A DNA stretch of 64,000 bases from CAXBES01 sp963974915 (GCA_963974915.1 CAXBES010000015.1:1-64000); one strand, 5' to 3'. Shown: positions 1 to 9,929, counted from the stretch's first letter. Made by a program: numbers and translations. Notes: generated by a model from the letters alone, not told the origin.

Positions 1-162
1 ATCCCGACGCTAAGGTCGGGATTAGTTCGATCAACACTTTTGAATTCGCCAAAAGGCTCTTCAAAATTGGATCCCGTTCTCATTTTTAGATCCCGACGCT
101 AAGGTCGGGATTAGTTCGATCAACACTTTTGAATTCGCCAAAAGGCTCTTCAAAATTGGATC
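1..162. repeat. Two copies of an 89-bp tandem repeat with a hairpin
   Basis: Bases 1-73 recur at 90-162, giving a period of 89 bp. The two 73-bp blocks look identical and are separated by 16 unique bases. Each copy begins with a perfect 8-bp inverted repeat around a 6-base loop (ATCCCGAC gctaag GTCGGGAT, at 1-22 and 90-111). The array begins at the window edge, so more copies may lie outside. It lies just beyond the stop codon of the minus-strand dehydrogenase, where the hairpins could end its transcript, although no T-run follows them. Confidence 0.85.
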
Positions 163-165
163 TCA

Positions 166-1392
166 CTAAATTAATTGTTTTAGGGCGATCTCGAAAGCCG
201 TTTTACTAATGTTTGTTTTTGTACTGTTATTATCGAATGTATTCTGAATTGCATTCTTTATCGTCATCGAAGTGTCGTTAAAAATTGCCTCATCAGTCAT
301 CTGAACTTTCCGCTCCATAAAATATGCGAATACTCTGGCCATTCCACAGTTACTAATAAAATCAGGAATTAAGCTCACTCTCGCGTCGGTGTACTCCATA
401 ATAGGTCCGAAGAATATTTCCTTATCTGCAAAAGGTACATTCGCTCCGCAACTAATAACCTCCAAACCGGTATCTATCATTGAGGAGATCTGTTCTTTTG
501 TAATTAATCGGGAGGCCGCACACGGCGCAAAAACCTCACACTCTAGAGTCCAGACCTTCTCATTAATTTCATCAAACGGAATCATATTTTCAGCCCTAAG
601 GGTATTCCCATCTTTATGTAGAAACATTTGCTGAATCTCATCGAAGGTAAAACCATCTTCGTTTATTAAACCTCCCGCTCTATCAATTATTCCCACTATT
701 TTAGCTCCCATTTGAGCTAAATAAAAGGCCGCAGCCGCGCCAACATTTCCGAAACCTTGAACAACCGCTCGTTTTCCGGCTACATTTCCACCGTATATAT
801 CGTAATAGTGTCTCACCGCCTCTGCAACACCATAGCCCGTGATCATATCGGCTACCGTATATTTTCTAGAAACATCGGGAGAGTAGTTTACATTCTCCAG
901 CACTTTAATCACTCCCTGTCTTAACTGTCCAATTCTATTGATCTTGTCAGCCTCTGTAGGTGTAAAATGACCGTTAAAAACACCTTCCTGCGGGTGCCAT
1001 ACACCACTCTCTTCGGTAATAGGGATCACTTCGTGTATCTCGTCCACATTTAAATCGCCACCTGTTCCATAATACGCTTTCAGAAGTGGTGATACTGCCT
1101 TATACCATCTTTCTAAAACCCCTTTTTTTCTCGGATCATGTGGATTGAAATTAATTCCGGATTTTGCACCACCTATCGCCGGACCAGAAACCGTAAACTT
1201 AACCTCCATCGTTTTTGCAAGTGATAACACTTCGTTTTGGTCAAGTCCTTCACGCATTCTCGTTCCTCCTCCAGCTGCACCACCGCGCAGCGAATTTATA
1301 ACCGTCCAGCCTTCGGCTTCGGTTTCGGGGTCATTCCAGTGAAAAACTATTTCGGGTTCTTTATTCTCGTACTTGGTAAGTAATTCTTTCAT
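166..1392 (-). CDS. Glu/Leu/Phe/Val-type amino acid dehydrogenase
   Basis: A 408-residue NAD(P)-dependent amino acid dehydrogenase that would interconvert an L-amino acid with its 2-oxoacid and ammonia in the cytoplasm. The N-terminal half holds the substrate site: a GGxxGGGTRM segment near 37-46, Lys65, and Lys77 in the GGAKSG motif. The two lysines are 12 residues apart, as in leucine and glutamate dehydrogenases. A Rossmann motif GFGNVG lies at 213-218. The family is clear, but substrate choice (Glu, Leu or other) cannot be read from sequence alone. The length is close to that of this family. It is transcribed alone. A TATATTTG -7-like element (1467-1460, minus strand) lies upstream without a clear -33 box. 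Confidence 0.88.
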   Translation of the reverse strand: MKELLTKYENKEPEIVFHWNDPETEAEGWTVINSLRGGAAGGGTRMREGLDQNEVLSLAKTMEVKFTVSGPAIGGAKSGINFNPHDPRKKGVLERWYKAVSPLLKAYYGTGGDLNVDEIHEVIPITEESGVWHPQEGVFNGHFTPTEADKINRIGQLRQGVIKVLENVNYSPDVSRKYTVADMITGYGVAEAVRHYYDIYGGNVAGKRAVVQGFGNVGAAAAFYLAQMGAKIVGIIDRAGGLINEDGFTFDEIQQMFLHKDGNTLRAENMIPFDEINEKVWTLECEVFAPCAASRLITKEQISSMIDTGLEVISCGANVPFADKEIFFGPIMEYTDARVSLIPDFISNCGMARVFAYFMERKVQMTDEAIFNDTSMTIKNAIQNTFDNNSTKTNISKTAFEIALKQLI

Positions 1393-1532
1393 TCGAGCGG
1401 TAAATTAAGATACTTCATCATTTTGATATTACAATCCTCAAAATATTGAAGTCTGAGGGCAAATATAAAAAATTGAATAAGTGTATTTATTATTTTAAGT
1501 TTATTTTATATTAAGAAATATAACTTCTAAAG

Positions 1533-2114
1533 TTAATTACGAACTACCAAATTAGACTTGTAGTCTGATAGCTCGTTTAGCATCTCTTTTACTTTCTTCG
1601 CCCAAACTTTATTCATTTGTTCAACGCGACCATTTTCTGTTTCCTTTTCAAATCTTTTTTGAAACGCCATACATTCTTTCCAGAGCACACTATACTCCTG
1701 AAAATACACAGAAAAACGAGCTTCTTCCAGTAATTGTAACTCCCGGAACCGACGTCTTATTTTTCTAGCAAAGATTTCGGCAATGTCAACATGCAAGCGC
1801 TCGTGCTCTAACAATATTGTACTAGCCGACATCGTCCAAGATTCATTCTTATAAAAGTTTGCCACAACCGTGAGGTTTTTATAGCTCTGAATACGATCAG
1901 CTTCATCCACTAGAACATTTTCCGGAACGATTTCAATCTTATAAGCTGTGGCTGCATGTGCTATAATTTTCTCATCTACTTTACCTTGATAGTCCTCCCA
2001 TGTCAGGGGTCGGTTTTCGTCCCAAACCATCGTACTTTCATGCACCTTGATAACATTTGTTTGGGCAGATATACTACAAGAAAACAAGATACTTATGAGT
2101 ATTAATCTTATCAT
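1533..2114 (-). CDS. Secreted DUF922-like putative zinc protease
   Basis: A 193-residue exported protein. Residues 1-17 form a signal peptide ending in an alanine-glutamine cleavage site (SISAQ). A WxxxRxLTWxDYQG-like segment follows at about 31-44. The motif HERLHVD at 104-110 has the HExxH arrangement of a zinc metalloprotease. This layout matches DUF922, a family often described as possible secreted zinc-dependent proteases; activity is inferred, not shown. It is 34 bp downstream of anmK on the same strand and may be co-transcribed with it. Confidence 0.75.
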   Translation of the reverse strand: MIRLILISILFSCSISAQTNVIKVHESTMVWDENRPLTWEDYQGKVDEKIIAHAATAYKIEIVPENVLVDEADRIQSYKNLTVVANFYKNESWTMSASTILLEHERLHVDIAEIFARKIRRRFRELQLLEEARFSVYFQEYSVLWKECMAFQKRFEKETENGRVEQMNKVWAKKVKEMLNELSDYKSNLVVRN

Positions 2115-2148
2115 ATTTTAATGTTTTACTGACACTTGCTTAAAGCTA

Positions 2149-3225
2149 CTAATTACTTGATGTCACCCGAAAAATGCTACCGCTGGAATGGTCTTTTATC
2201 GCTCCCGTCACACTTGCTAAACAATTTATCTCATTTCTCAGTTTTAGAACTCCCAACAGTGCAAATATGATCGCTTCCTTAAATTCAATGATGTCTTCGG
2301 AAGGCTTCACTAAATCTACAATGCCTTTTTCCGAAATAATATTTAACAGATAATCGTTGTACGCCCCTCCGCCAGTTACTATTACCGAAGCACCTTCCCG
2401 AAACTGCGACGTAATTTGCTGCACGATATGCTGGGTAAAAGTCTGTAGAATATCGTCGGGTTTAGCGCCACTCTCCTCTAAAACCGGAATTATGTGTTGC
2501 AGCACCCATTCTAAACCGAGGGATTTTGGAGGATTCTGAGCGTAAAAATCTAAGGCATTCAATTGATCGAGTAGCATCTTATCCAATTTACCCTTAGCGG
2601 CAGTTTTCCCTTTATCGTCGTAAGCCAATCCCAGTTTCTCGGCATATCTGTTTAAAACTATGTTCACCGGACAAATATCATAAGCACGGCGTTCTCCATC
2701 CTTTTCGTATGAGACATTCGCAAATCCGCCTAAATTAAGACAGTAATCATACTCACTAAAAAGCAACCTATCACCAATAGGAACCAAAGGTGCTCCTTGT
2801 CCGCCGTATGCTACATCCTGTACCCTAAAGTCACAGACCACATCTTTCTCTATCCATTCTGAAAGCGCAGGAAGATTTCCAATCTGAAGTGTTATCCCGA
2901 GTTCGGGTCTGTGTAATATGGTGTGGCCATGACTTGAGACTACATCAAGGTTTTCAATTTTATGCGTTGTTATAAATGTTGTGATTACTTCTGAAAGATA
3001 TTTAGTATACTCTTCATTTAGTTGATTCAGTTCATCTTCCGAAAAATTCACTGCAGCCTGAAGTCTGACTTTCCAAACAGAAGGATAAGCCATTGTTTGA
3101 GCAGATATCAACTTAAAATCCCATACATTCTCTTCAGAAACAGTAAAAATAACTTCTGCCAGATCTATTCCGTCAAGAGAGGTGCCACTCATTACACCTA
3201 AAACATGATAACTTCTTTTATTCAC
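2149..3225 (-). CDS. anmK: Anhydro-N-acetylmuramic acid kinase
   Basis: Cytoplasmic enzyme of cell-wall recycling that cleaves and phosphorylates 1,6-anhydro-MurNAc to MurNAc-6-phosphate with ATP. The N-terminal ATP-binding motif GVMSGTSLDGID is diagnostic, followed by GQGAPLVPIGD and NLGGFANVSY, both conserved in the family. Length, about 358 residues, is normal. There is no ATG before the conserved motif. The frame is open from a TTG at 3240, but the GTG at 3225 gives the usual short N-terminus (MNKRSYHVLGVMSG), so I chose it. It probably heads a two-gene unit with the DUF922 protein. Confidence 0.92.
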   Translation of the reverse strand: MNKRSYHVLGVMSGTSLDGIDLAEVIFTVSEENVWDFKLISAQTMAYPSVWKVRLQAAVNFSEDELNQLNEEYTKYLSEVITTFITTHKIENLDVVSSHGHTILHRPELGITLQIGNLPALSEWIEKDVVCDFRVQDVAYGGQGAPLVPIGDRLLFSEYDYCLNLGGFANVSYEKDGERRAYDICPVNIVLNRYAEKLGLAYDDKGKTAAKGKLDKMLLDQLNALDFYAQNPPKSLGLEWVLQHIIPVLEESGAKPDDILQTFTQHIVQQITSQFREGASVIVTGGGAYNDYLLNIISEKGIVDLVKPSEDIIEFKEAIIFALLGVLKLRNEINCLASVTGAIKDHSSGSIFRVTSSN

Positions 3226-3384
3226 TTCAGATTTAACCAAAAATTAAAAAACACTCACTCAACGTAATGCAGGAAAAGAGATCGAAATTTCCGAAAGAAT
3301 CCACAAAAGCATCGAAGATTTTCAAAAATACGAATCTCAAACACTTCTTATCCTATAAAAGAATCGAAATTTGGAAATTGGAAT

Positions 3385-3415
3385 TTGAGATTTACTTTTT
3401 TTAAGAGTACCTTTG
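3385..3415 (+). promoter_or_regulatory. Bacteroidota-type promoter of the acyl-CoA dehydrogenase gene
   Basis: TTG at 3385-3387, a 20-bp spacer, then TACCTTTG at 3408-3415, which fits the Bacteroidota consensus TTG / TANNTTTG exactly. It lies 39 bp before the ATG at 3455. Based on pattern and position only. Confidence 0.65.
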
Positions 3416-3454
3416 CAATCTTATTTTTAACAAATTTCTACTAAATAAAAGCAT

Positions 3455-4597
3455 ATGGACTTTAGTCTTTCCGAAGAGCATTTAATGATTCGCGACGCGG
3501 CTCGTGATTTTGCCCGTACCGAGTTACTCCCGGGTGTGATTGAACGTGACAATAAACAAGAATTCCCAAAAGAACAAGTGAGGAAGATGGGGGAACTGGG
3601 TTTTCTTGGAATGATGGTAGATCCTAAGTACGGCGGCGGCGGAATGGACACCATATCTTATGCGATCGTGGTAGAAGAACTAAGTAAAGTTGACGCCTCT
3701 TGTTCGGTAATTGTTTCGGTAAACAACTCACTTGTCTGCTACGGAATTGAAGCTTACGGAACCGAAGCTCAAAAGGAAAAATACTTAACTAAACTGGCAA
3801 CCGGACAAGCGCTTGGTGCATTTTGCTTAAGTGAACCGGAAGCCGGTAGTGATGCTACATCGCAAAAAACTACCGCAATAGATATGGGTGATCACTACAT
3901 CCTAAACGGAACCAAAAACTGGATCACCAATGGAGGAACCGCAGATTACTACCTTGTAATTGCGCAAACAGACAAAGAGAAAAAGCACAAAGGAATTAAT
4001 GCTTTTATCGTTGAAAAAGGTTGGGAAGGATTTGAAGTGGGCCCAAAAGAAGACAAATTAGGAATACGCGGTAGTGACACTCACACCTTAAACTTCAACG
4101 ATGTAAAAGTACCTAAAGAAAATAGAATTGGCGAAGATGGTTTCGGCTTCAAATTTGCTATGAAGACACTTTCCGGCGGACGTATAGGAATCGCAGCCCA
4201 AGCCTTGGGAATAGCAGCAGGAGCTTACGATCTGGCTCGTGAATACAGTAAAGTGAGAAAAACATTTGGTACAGAGATCTGCAATCATCAGGCGATCGCT
4301 TTTAAACTGGCAGATATGCACACGAGTATTGAAGCGGCACGCCATCTGGTAATGAAAGCTGCCTGGGATAAGGATCAGGGAAACAATTACGATATTAGTG
4401 GCGCCATGGCAAAACTCTATGCATCACAGGTTGCGATGGATGTTTCGGTTGAAGCTGTTCAGGTGCATGGTGGCAACGGTTTTGTAAAAGAATATCACGT
4501 AGAAAGAATGATGCGAGATGCGAAGATCACACAGATCTACGAAGGTACAAGCGAGATACAGAAAATCGTGATTTCGCGAGGTCTGTTAAGAGATTAA
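3455..4597 (+). CDS. Acyl-CoA dehydrogenase (short-chain/butyryl type)
   Basis: A 380-residue FAD flavoenzyme that introduces the alpha-beta double bond into acyl-CoA esters and passes electrons to ETF. It has the full family layout: N-terminal helical domain, a beta domain with the FAD/substrate motif CLSEPEAGSDA near 126, and a C-terminal helical domain. The C-terminal motif IYEGTSEIQ contains the probable catalytic glutamate near residue 363, the position used by short-chain and butyryl-CoA dehydrogenases. Chain-length preference is inferred from overall similarity. The gene has its own promoter and terminator, so it is likely a single-gene unit. Confidence 0.92.
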   Translation: MDFSLSEEHLMIRDAARDFARTELLPGVIERDNKQEFPKEQVRKMGELGFLGMMVDPKYGGGGMDTISYAIVVEELSKVDASCSVIVSVNNSLVCYGIEAYGTEAQKEKYLTKLATGQALGAFCLSEPEAGSDATSQKTTAIDMGDHYILNGTKNWITNGGTADYYLVIAQTDKEKKHKGINAFIVEKGWEGFEVGPKEDKLGIRGSDTHTLNFNDVKVPKENRIGEDGFGFKFAMKTLSGGRIGIAAQALGIAAGAYDLAREYSKVRKTFGTEICNHQAIAFKLADMHTSIEAARHLVMKAAWDKDQGNNYDISGAMAKLYASQVAMDVSVEAVQVHGGNGFVKEYHVERMMRDAKITQIYEGTSEIQKIVISRGLLRD

Positions 4598-4618
4598 ACT
4601 CAAAAACATATTTGAAAG

Positions 4619-4643
4619 AACCCGGCTACAAGTCGGGTTTTTT
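4619..4643 (+). terminator. Rho-independent terminator after the acyl-CoA dehydrogenase
   Basis: A 9-bp stem (AACCCGGCT 4619-4627 with AGTCGGGTT 4631-4639, one G-U pair), a 3-base loop and a T-run to 4643, starting 22 bp after the stop codon. Confidence 0.85.
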
Positions 4644-4652
4644 ATTGGGCGA

Positions 4653-4716
4653 GTACTTTTTTCTTCCTAAAAAAGTACCGGGCTTTCTGCTGTAGTCCCA
4701 CAGGTATAAAACCTGT
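4653..4716. repeat. Two intergenic hairpins
   Basis: A perfect 10-bp inverted repeat with a 6-base loop (GTACTTTTTT 4653-4662, AAAAAAGTAC 4669-4678) is followed by a 6-bp hairpin (ACAGGT 4700-4705, ACCTGT 4711-4716). They lie between converging genes. The first has A/T runs on both sides and could terminate either way; it also resembles dispersed intergenic palindromes. Confidence 0.55.
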
Positions 4717-4746
4717 TTAGGAGCTGTCGCTTCAATCCCTCTCGCA

Positions 4747-6663
4747 TTACAAGAAGAAATCCCAAACCAATCCGAAGCGTATCACAGCATCTCGATAAGG
4801 ATGCCCGGGAGCCGAGAAGTATTCATTTTTACTTGAGAACAGTGTATTAAAATGCTCCCACTTAATAAAGATCCTCGTCTGTTTTACTTTTGCATTAAAA
4901 AACAGATCCAACATGGGAAATCCGCCCAATTCCTGCTCATTCTGAACATAAAATTCGGCTAACACCGGGTCGTACGCATTCATGTTGTATTTTGTAAAAT
5001 ATTTGAAATTCACTCCGGTTTGTAAAAATAATGCACGTTTAAACCAATGATCCTGATAGTACAGTGAATTTCTGGTCACCACTTGAGGAACATTAAACAC
5101 AGCATCGCCACTTACTACCTGCTGATACATCACAGTATTCATTAGGGCAAAGCGCTTGTATGTAAATTCCTTTTCGGCCTTAATTTTTAAATAATCCACG
5201 CGTTCCCCGTATTGCTGTGGTGTAGGGGTAAGATCATCGCCTTCTATTGCGAAATAAGTATAATCGTCTATTCCGGTATAACTAACCGAAGCATTTAAAA
5301 ATTTCTTTGAAATAAGATCAAGACGTAATTCCTGAGTTTTTACATTGTTGAAGTTAGTACTCCAATTATAATTAACATAATCACTTTGATACAGTAAGAA
5401 ATTAAAGTTAGGTGCCACCGAATGTACCGAGATAGATCCTTCAACCTTATTATCTTCATTTAGCGCAAAAGAAGCCCCCGCCTTTAAATAGTTACCGTCA
5501 AAGTCGCCCGAAACATTTATAGCACCCTTTCCAAAGAGTTTAAATCCGCGATATTGCTTTTCGTAGCTAGCTCCGGTCTCTACAATATTCCCTTTCAGTC
5601 TGTTGGGAATTCTTCCGTCATTTAAGATTAAAACCGAATCGTACCCATAGTTGTAGTCTGTATATCCAATAAACGCTGAGAGCTTTCCGAAGATATTATT
5701 ATTAAAACGAGCATAGCCCTTCACATTAAAGTCCTCTAACTTAACTTTCTCGCTTAAATTGGCAGTTTCGTAAGCTTCTCCAAATCCTTCATAAGGTGTG
5801 AGTTGCCTGTATTCGTAATTTTTATCTTCGTAACTAGTGATATTTCCAACGTATAAACTTGTGAAATTAATACTGTCTTTTACACCAATTAGTTCGTATT
5901 CATGATCCACATAAAACCGCAATCCCTCTAACTTGTTTTCGCCATCTTCAAACAGCACTTCTAATCGGCCACGGTCACTAAACTGACTGTCATCGTTGAT
6001 AAATAAAAGCAGGGACTCATCATCTAAACCGCCATTCTCCCTATTGAGAACATCTTGTGCGGCCAGATGAGCCTTTATTCTATACTTGTTATTCTTGGTA
6101 TTATAATTTGTGGTAAACGTAAAATTTCCTGTACTGGCAAGATTATGCTGATAGTTCCCCAAAGATCGCACTCCTTTGTAGGCAAGTGAAAAATTAAACC
6201 TTTCTGAGGTATTAATAGTAAAAAAAGCGTCTAACTGCTGCCCTTGCTCAAAGGCTGTTTTGAAATACAATTCGGTTAATGGAGTTGGAACATTAAAGTA
6301 ATTAATATCTTCAATTTCGTAATAATTAAAATGATGTGATTGTGCTACGAATAAAGGCTTCAGATTAGTCTTATCGAAATTATAACCCAGAGAATTATAG
6401 GTATGCCCCACATTATTAAAAGGCATAAGTTCAAAATCATCACGTCGTAAATAATTAAACTTATACTCTTTCTGAATACTAAGTGTAGTATCTATATAAG
6501 TTGTATCGCGAGTAGCGGAGACGATCTTATACAGATCTATAGGCGGCTTTTCGGCTTTTTCCGAAGAACCATTTGAGGAACCGGCAGGTAAATTGGGTGT
6601 TTGTTGAGAAAACACCGACAGCGAAAAACACGCAAAAAGTAATAGAAAAAGGGGTTTCTTCAT
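4747..6663 (-). CDS. Putative outer-membrane porin (Bacteroidota family)
   Basis: A 638-residue outer-membrane protein. The start at 6663 gives a typical signal peptide (MKKPLFLLLFACFSLSVFSQ); the frame is open for 14 codons further upstream, but those would disrupt it. The rest is a long run of alternating hydrophobic and polar residues, rich in Tyr, Asn and Phe, ending in an aromatic residue near the terminus (VWDFFL), as in beta-barrels. It resembles the 'putative porin' family of Bacteroidota (Porin_10). Substrate unknown. Divergent from rnhB; a TATCTTTG -7-like element lies in the shared intergenic region. Confidence 0.75.
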   Translation of the reverse strand: MKKPLFLLLFACFSLSVFSQQTPNLPAGSSNGSSEKAEKPPIDLYKIVSATRDTTYIDTTLSIQKEYKFNYLRRDDFELMPFNNVGHTYNSLGYNFDKTNLKPLFVAQSHHFNYYEIEDINYFNVPTPLTELYFKTAFEQGQQLDAFFTINTSERFNFSLAYKGVRSLGNYQHNLASTGNFTFTTNYNTKNNKYRIKAHLAAQDVLNRENGGLDDESLLLFINDDSQFSDRGRLEVLFEDGENKLEGLRFYVDHEYELIGVKDSINFTSLYVGNITSYEDKNYEYRQLTPYEGFGEAYETANLSEKVKLEDFNVKGYARFNNNIFGKLSAFIGYTDYNYGYDSVLILNDGRIPNRLKGNIVETGASYEKQYRGFKLFGKGAINVSGDFDGNYLKAGASFALNEDNKVEGSISVHSVAPNFNFLLYQSDYVNYNWSTNFNNVKTQELRLDLISKKFLNASVSYTGIDDYTYFAIEGDDLTPTPQQYGERVDYLKIKAEKEFTYKRFALMNTVMYQQVVSGDAVFNVPQVVTRNSLYYQDHWFKRALFLQTGVNFKYFTKYNMNAYDPVLAEFYVQNEQELGGFPMLDLFFNAKVKQTRIFIKWEHFNTLFSSKNEYFSAPGHPYRDAVIRFGLVWDFFL

Positions 6664-6794
6664 TAATTCTTTCCTTACATCACAAAATAACAAAATAACG
6701 AGCAACTTTCAATCACCAAATTCCAAAGATATTCAGAACTTAAATAAGGCTTAGAATTGGCAATTACACTTTGGTTTCCGTAATTTGCTTTTGC

Positions 6795-7394
6795 ATGTTA
6801 CAGCTTAAAATAAATAATCATTTAATTGAATGCGGTACAGACGAAGCGGGTCGGGGTTGTTTGGCAGGACCGGTTACGGCTGCAGCCGTAATTCTACCCA
6901 ACGATTTTAAGCATCCATTTCTAACCGATTCTAAGCAGCTTTCAGAAAAGAAACGTCTTTTACTCAAAGAAATTATAGAAACGGAGGCCATTACCTTCGG
7001 GGTTACTCATGTAATGATGGAGGAGATAGATCAGATAAATATCTTGAATGCATCTATTTTAGGAATGCATCGTTCTATCGACGCCCTTTCACAGGCTCCC
7101 GAGTTTATCGCCATTGATGGCAACAAATTTAAACCTTACCAAAAGATCCCGTACGAATGTGTTATAAAGGGTGATGGTAAATATCTTCACATTGCTGCCG
7201 CTTCAATACTTGCTAAAACATATCGCGATGAGTTTATGGCTAATTTACACCAAAAGTATCCGGAGTATAATTGGAGTCAGAACAAAGGGTATCCAACGTT
7301 AGAGCATCGAGCTGCTATCAAGAAATACGGACCTACACCCTACCATCGAAAAAGTTTCAGATTGCTTCCGGAGCAACTGCGATTAAAATTGTAA
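6795..7394 (+). CDS. rnhB: Ribonuclease HII
   Basis: A 199-residue endonuclease that cleaves the RNA strand of RNA-DNA hybrids, including single ribonucleotides in DNA. The N-terminal motif GTDEAGRG (Asp16-Glu17) is the type-2 RNase H signature. AIDGN and the C-terminal AAASILAKTYRD segment supply the other acidic catalytic residues and the usual basic patch. The start at 6795 puts DEAGRG at the usual distance from the N-terminus; an upstream GTG at 6771 would add eight residues. The next gene, a lipoprotein, is 87 bp downstream. Confidence 0.95.
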   Translation: MLQLKINNHLIECGTDEAGRGCLAGPVTAAAVILPNDFKHPFLTDSKQLSEKKRLLLKEIIETEAITFGVTHVMMEEIDQINILNASILGMHRSIDALSQAPEFIAIDGNKFKPYQKIPYECVIKGDGKYLHIAAASILAKTYRDEFMANLHQKYPEYNWSQNKGYPTLEHRAAIKKYGPTPYHRKSFRLLPEQLRLKL

Positions 7395-7481
7395 GTTCCA
7401 ATTTCTCATTGTTGAAAACAAGTCGATAAACTCTTTCTTCGGAATAGCATTTAGGCATTAAAGCTTCTTATTTTTGTGGTT

Positions 7482-9929
7482 ATGACAGCTATTCTGAAAA
7501 AGACCGGACTCCTCTTTCTATTACTTGCTTTAATAAGCTGTGGTGAGACAATTGTAAAAAACAGAACGCTCGATAGCTTTATTCCTGAAAACCCTTCCAT
7601 TGTTTTTAAGATCTCCAATTTTGAAGCTTTAAAAACAGATCTAGGTAATAATAGTTTAAGTAATTTATTTAGTAAGTCGCAACCTTATGCCTTCTTCCAA
7701 GAAAATGCCACTATACTCAAACATTTAAAACCTGACGCAGAGAGTCTTTTAAGTATTAATAAGCTTAATGATAGCACTACGGCATATACTTTTATAACCC
7801 GTGAAAGCGCAGATCTATTTGTCATAGACTCCCTGCCTAATAAAACCGTCGAAACTTTAACGTATAACAATAAAACACTTCAAAGGATCACTATCGACGA
7901 GAAGACAGCATATGTAACCGTAAAGGATAGTGTCTTTATTGCTTCTTCATCACAATTGTTATTACAAAAAGTTCTTGATGACGAGAAGCATCAATCGGCT
8001 GGGTTTAAAAAGATCTATAGCATAGAACATTCCGGAGATCTTTCGGTGATGTTCCCTGCAAACAAGATATCGATAAACGGAAAAAGTGATCTCAATTTTG
8101 CGACTTACATTGGGTTAGATGCCGTTATACTGCCCGATGCAGTTCACGCTACGGGTGTTGCACTGGCACGTGATACCATACCTCAGCTTCTCTCTGTATT
8201 TAACGAACAGATACCTCAGCAAAATGACATTGCTAAAGTGGTTCCAAATAATGCCATCAACGTTACGGCTTTCACTTTTAATGACGCCGATCTCATAAAG
8301 AAGAATCTGTCAAATTTTAGAGCTACGCCTGCCATTGAAAATACCGGTGGCATCTTTGAGTCATGTAATGAAATTGGTCAAATTACTTTTAAAAATGGCA
8401 ATGCGATAGTGTTAAAAAGTATAGATCCGTCCCTTACTAACATAGCTTTAGCCAAGTTTATTTCTGAAGGTAATACTTTTAGAGATGTTTCATTATCGAA
8501 CTTTAGCGAGTTAGAGTTGTTTTCAAGAACATTTGCTCCGCTTATCGCCGAAAGTTCTCCGAAATTTATGTTTCAGTTAGATAACTTTTTCATTTTTACC
8601 GAAACTGAAAACACGGCAGAGGAAATAATAAGTGCTTTTAAAAACAATAATACGCTAAGCAAAAGCAATTATTTTGATGTGACCGCTTCACAACTAAGCA
8701 CATCTTCATCGCTATTATTCTTCGGTCTAAATGGTAGGTTACCCCAACTAACATCGTCATTTTTCGATTTGGAAGGAGCTTCAGATATTGAGAACACATC
8801 TTTAAAAAATTATCCTTTAACTGCTTTGCAATTTAGTTACGACCGGGATTTTGCGCATGTAAATTTTGTTTGCAATGAAGCTTCCGAAGCAAAAAAAACG
8901 CTTGGGAATGTATCGGAAGAGTTTAATCTTAATCTGGAAAATCAATTACTGGGCGAGCCACAGTTATTCACAAATCATAGAACGAAAGGGAAAGATATTG
9001 TAGTGCAGGACGTTGCAAATAATCTATATCTTATTTCTGCCTCCGGTAAAGTGCTCTGGAAGGAAAAACTTGACAGTCCTATTTTAGGTGAAATACAAGA
9101 GATCGACATCCTTCGAAACGGTAAGAAACAGCTTGCATTTGCAACCCGGACAAAATTCCATGTTCTAGATCGTACAGGAAAAGAAGTTGCTCCGTTTCCA
9201 ATAAACTTTAAAGATCCTATAACACAGCCGCTTGCCGTTTTCGATTATGACAACAATAGAAAATACAGGTTTGTTATTGTTCAGGATAGAGATGTATTAA
9301 TGTATGATGCAGATGCAAAAATTGTAAAAGGATTTACCTTTACGAAAGCGAGTTCAAAAATTGTGTTACCCCCGCAACACATTAGAATGAGTAATAAAGA
9401 CTACATCGTAATTCCTGAGGAGAACGGAAAACTAAATATTTTGAGTAGAGTTGGTAAAACACGGGTTGAGGTTTCAAAAAAGTTTAATTTTTCTGAAATG
9501 CCAATCGCAAAGGAGAATAATAACTTCGTAGTAATTACTCAGGAAGAGAGTAAAGAGAGTATTTCTCAATCCGGTAAAATAACTTCATTAAAACTCGATG
9601 TTTCTGAAGATTACTCTTTTTCTGTTACAGGATCGATTAAGGTTACTTTAAACGATAACTTACTTCGAATTAACGGTAGGTTGGTGGAGCTTCCCTTTGG
9701 GATTTACACCCGACCAAAAACATATTACGCCAATAAAACGACTTATGTTACTGTAACCGAAACGCAGGAGAATAAAGTCTATGTATTCGACAAGTCGGGA
9801 ACACTTCTCTCCGGCTTCCCGGTGTATGGAACCTCCCAAGCAGCAATTGGAAATATCACCTCCCGCAACAAACTTGGCGTGATTGTTAAGGGCGCCGGCA
9901 AAGAAATAATCTGCTATAGTCTTCAATAA
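7482..9929 (+). CDS. Large lipoprotein with a C-terminal propeller-like region
   Basis: An 815-residue exported lipoprotein. The signal peptide ends in a lipobox (LISC, then Gly). Residues about 25-480 resemble no family I can name. From about 500 to the end there are repeated units of the form 'LYLISASGKVLWKE', 'FHVLDRTGKEVAPFP', 'VYVFDKSGTLLSGFP', the pattern of a PQQ-like or FG-GAP-like beta-propeller. I chose the ATG at 7482 over the GTG at 7476. A TATTTTTG -7-like box ends at 7476, six bases before this ATG, so the mRNA may be almost leaderless. Function unknown; probably cell-surface or periplasmic. Confidence 0.7.
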   Translation: MTAILKKTGLLFLLLALISCGETIVKNRTLDSFIPENPSIVFKISNFEALKTDLGNNSLSNLFSKSQPYAFFQENATILKHLKPDAESLLSINKLNDSTTAYTFITRESADLFVIDSLPNKTVETLTYNNKTLQRITIDEKTAYVTVKDSVFIASSSQLLLQKVLDDEKHQSAGFKKIYSIEHSGDLSVMFPANKISINGKSDLNFATYIGLDAVILPDAVHATGVALARDTIPQLLSVFNEQIPQQNDIAKVVPNNAINVTAFTFNDADLIKKNLSNFRATPAIENTGGIFESCNEIGQITFKNGNAIVLKSIDPSLTNIALAKFISEGNTFRDVSLSNFSELELFSRTFAPLIAESSPKFMFQLDNFFIFTETENTAEEIISAFKNNNTLSKSNYFDVTASQLSTSSSLLFFGLNGRLPQLTSSFFDLEGASDIENTSLKNYPLTALQFSYDRDFAHVNFVCNEASEAKKTLGNVSEEFNLNLENQLLGEPQLFTNHRTKGKDIVVQDVANNLYLISASGKVLWKEKLDSPILGEIQEIDILRNGKKQLAFATRTKFHVLDRTGKEVAPFPINFKDPITQPLAVFDYDNNRKYRFVIVQDRDVLMYDADAKIVKGFTFTKASSKIVLPPQHIRMSNKDYIVIPEENGKLNILSRVGKTRVEVSKKFNFSEMPIAKENNNFVVITQEESKESISQSGKITSLKLDVSEDYSFSVTGSIKVTLNDNLLRINGRLVELPFGIYTRPKTYYANKTTYVTVTETQENKVYVFDKSGTLLSGFPVYGTSQAAIGNITSRNKLGVIVKGAGKEIICYSLQ

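Noticed and set aside
1..162. CRISPR array
   Set aside because: Only two long repeats with the same 89-bp period and a single 16-bp gap; no spacer series and no cas genes.
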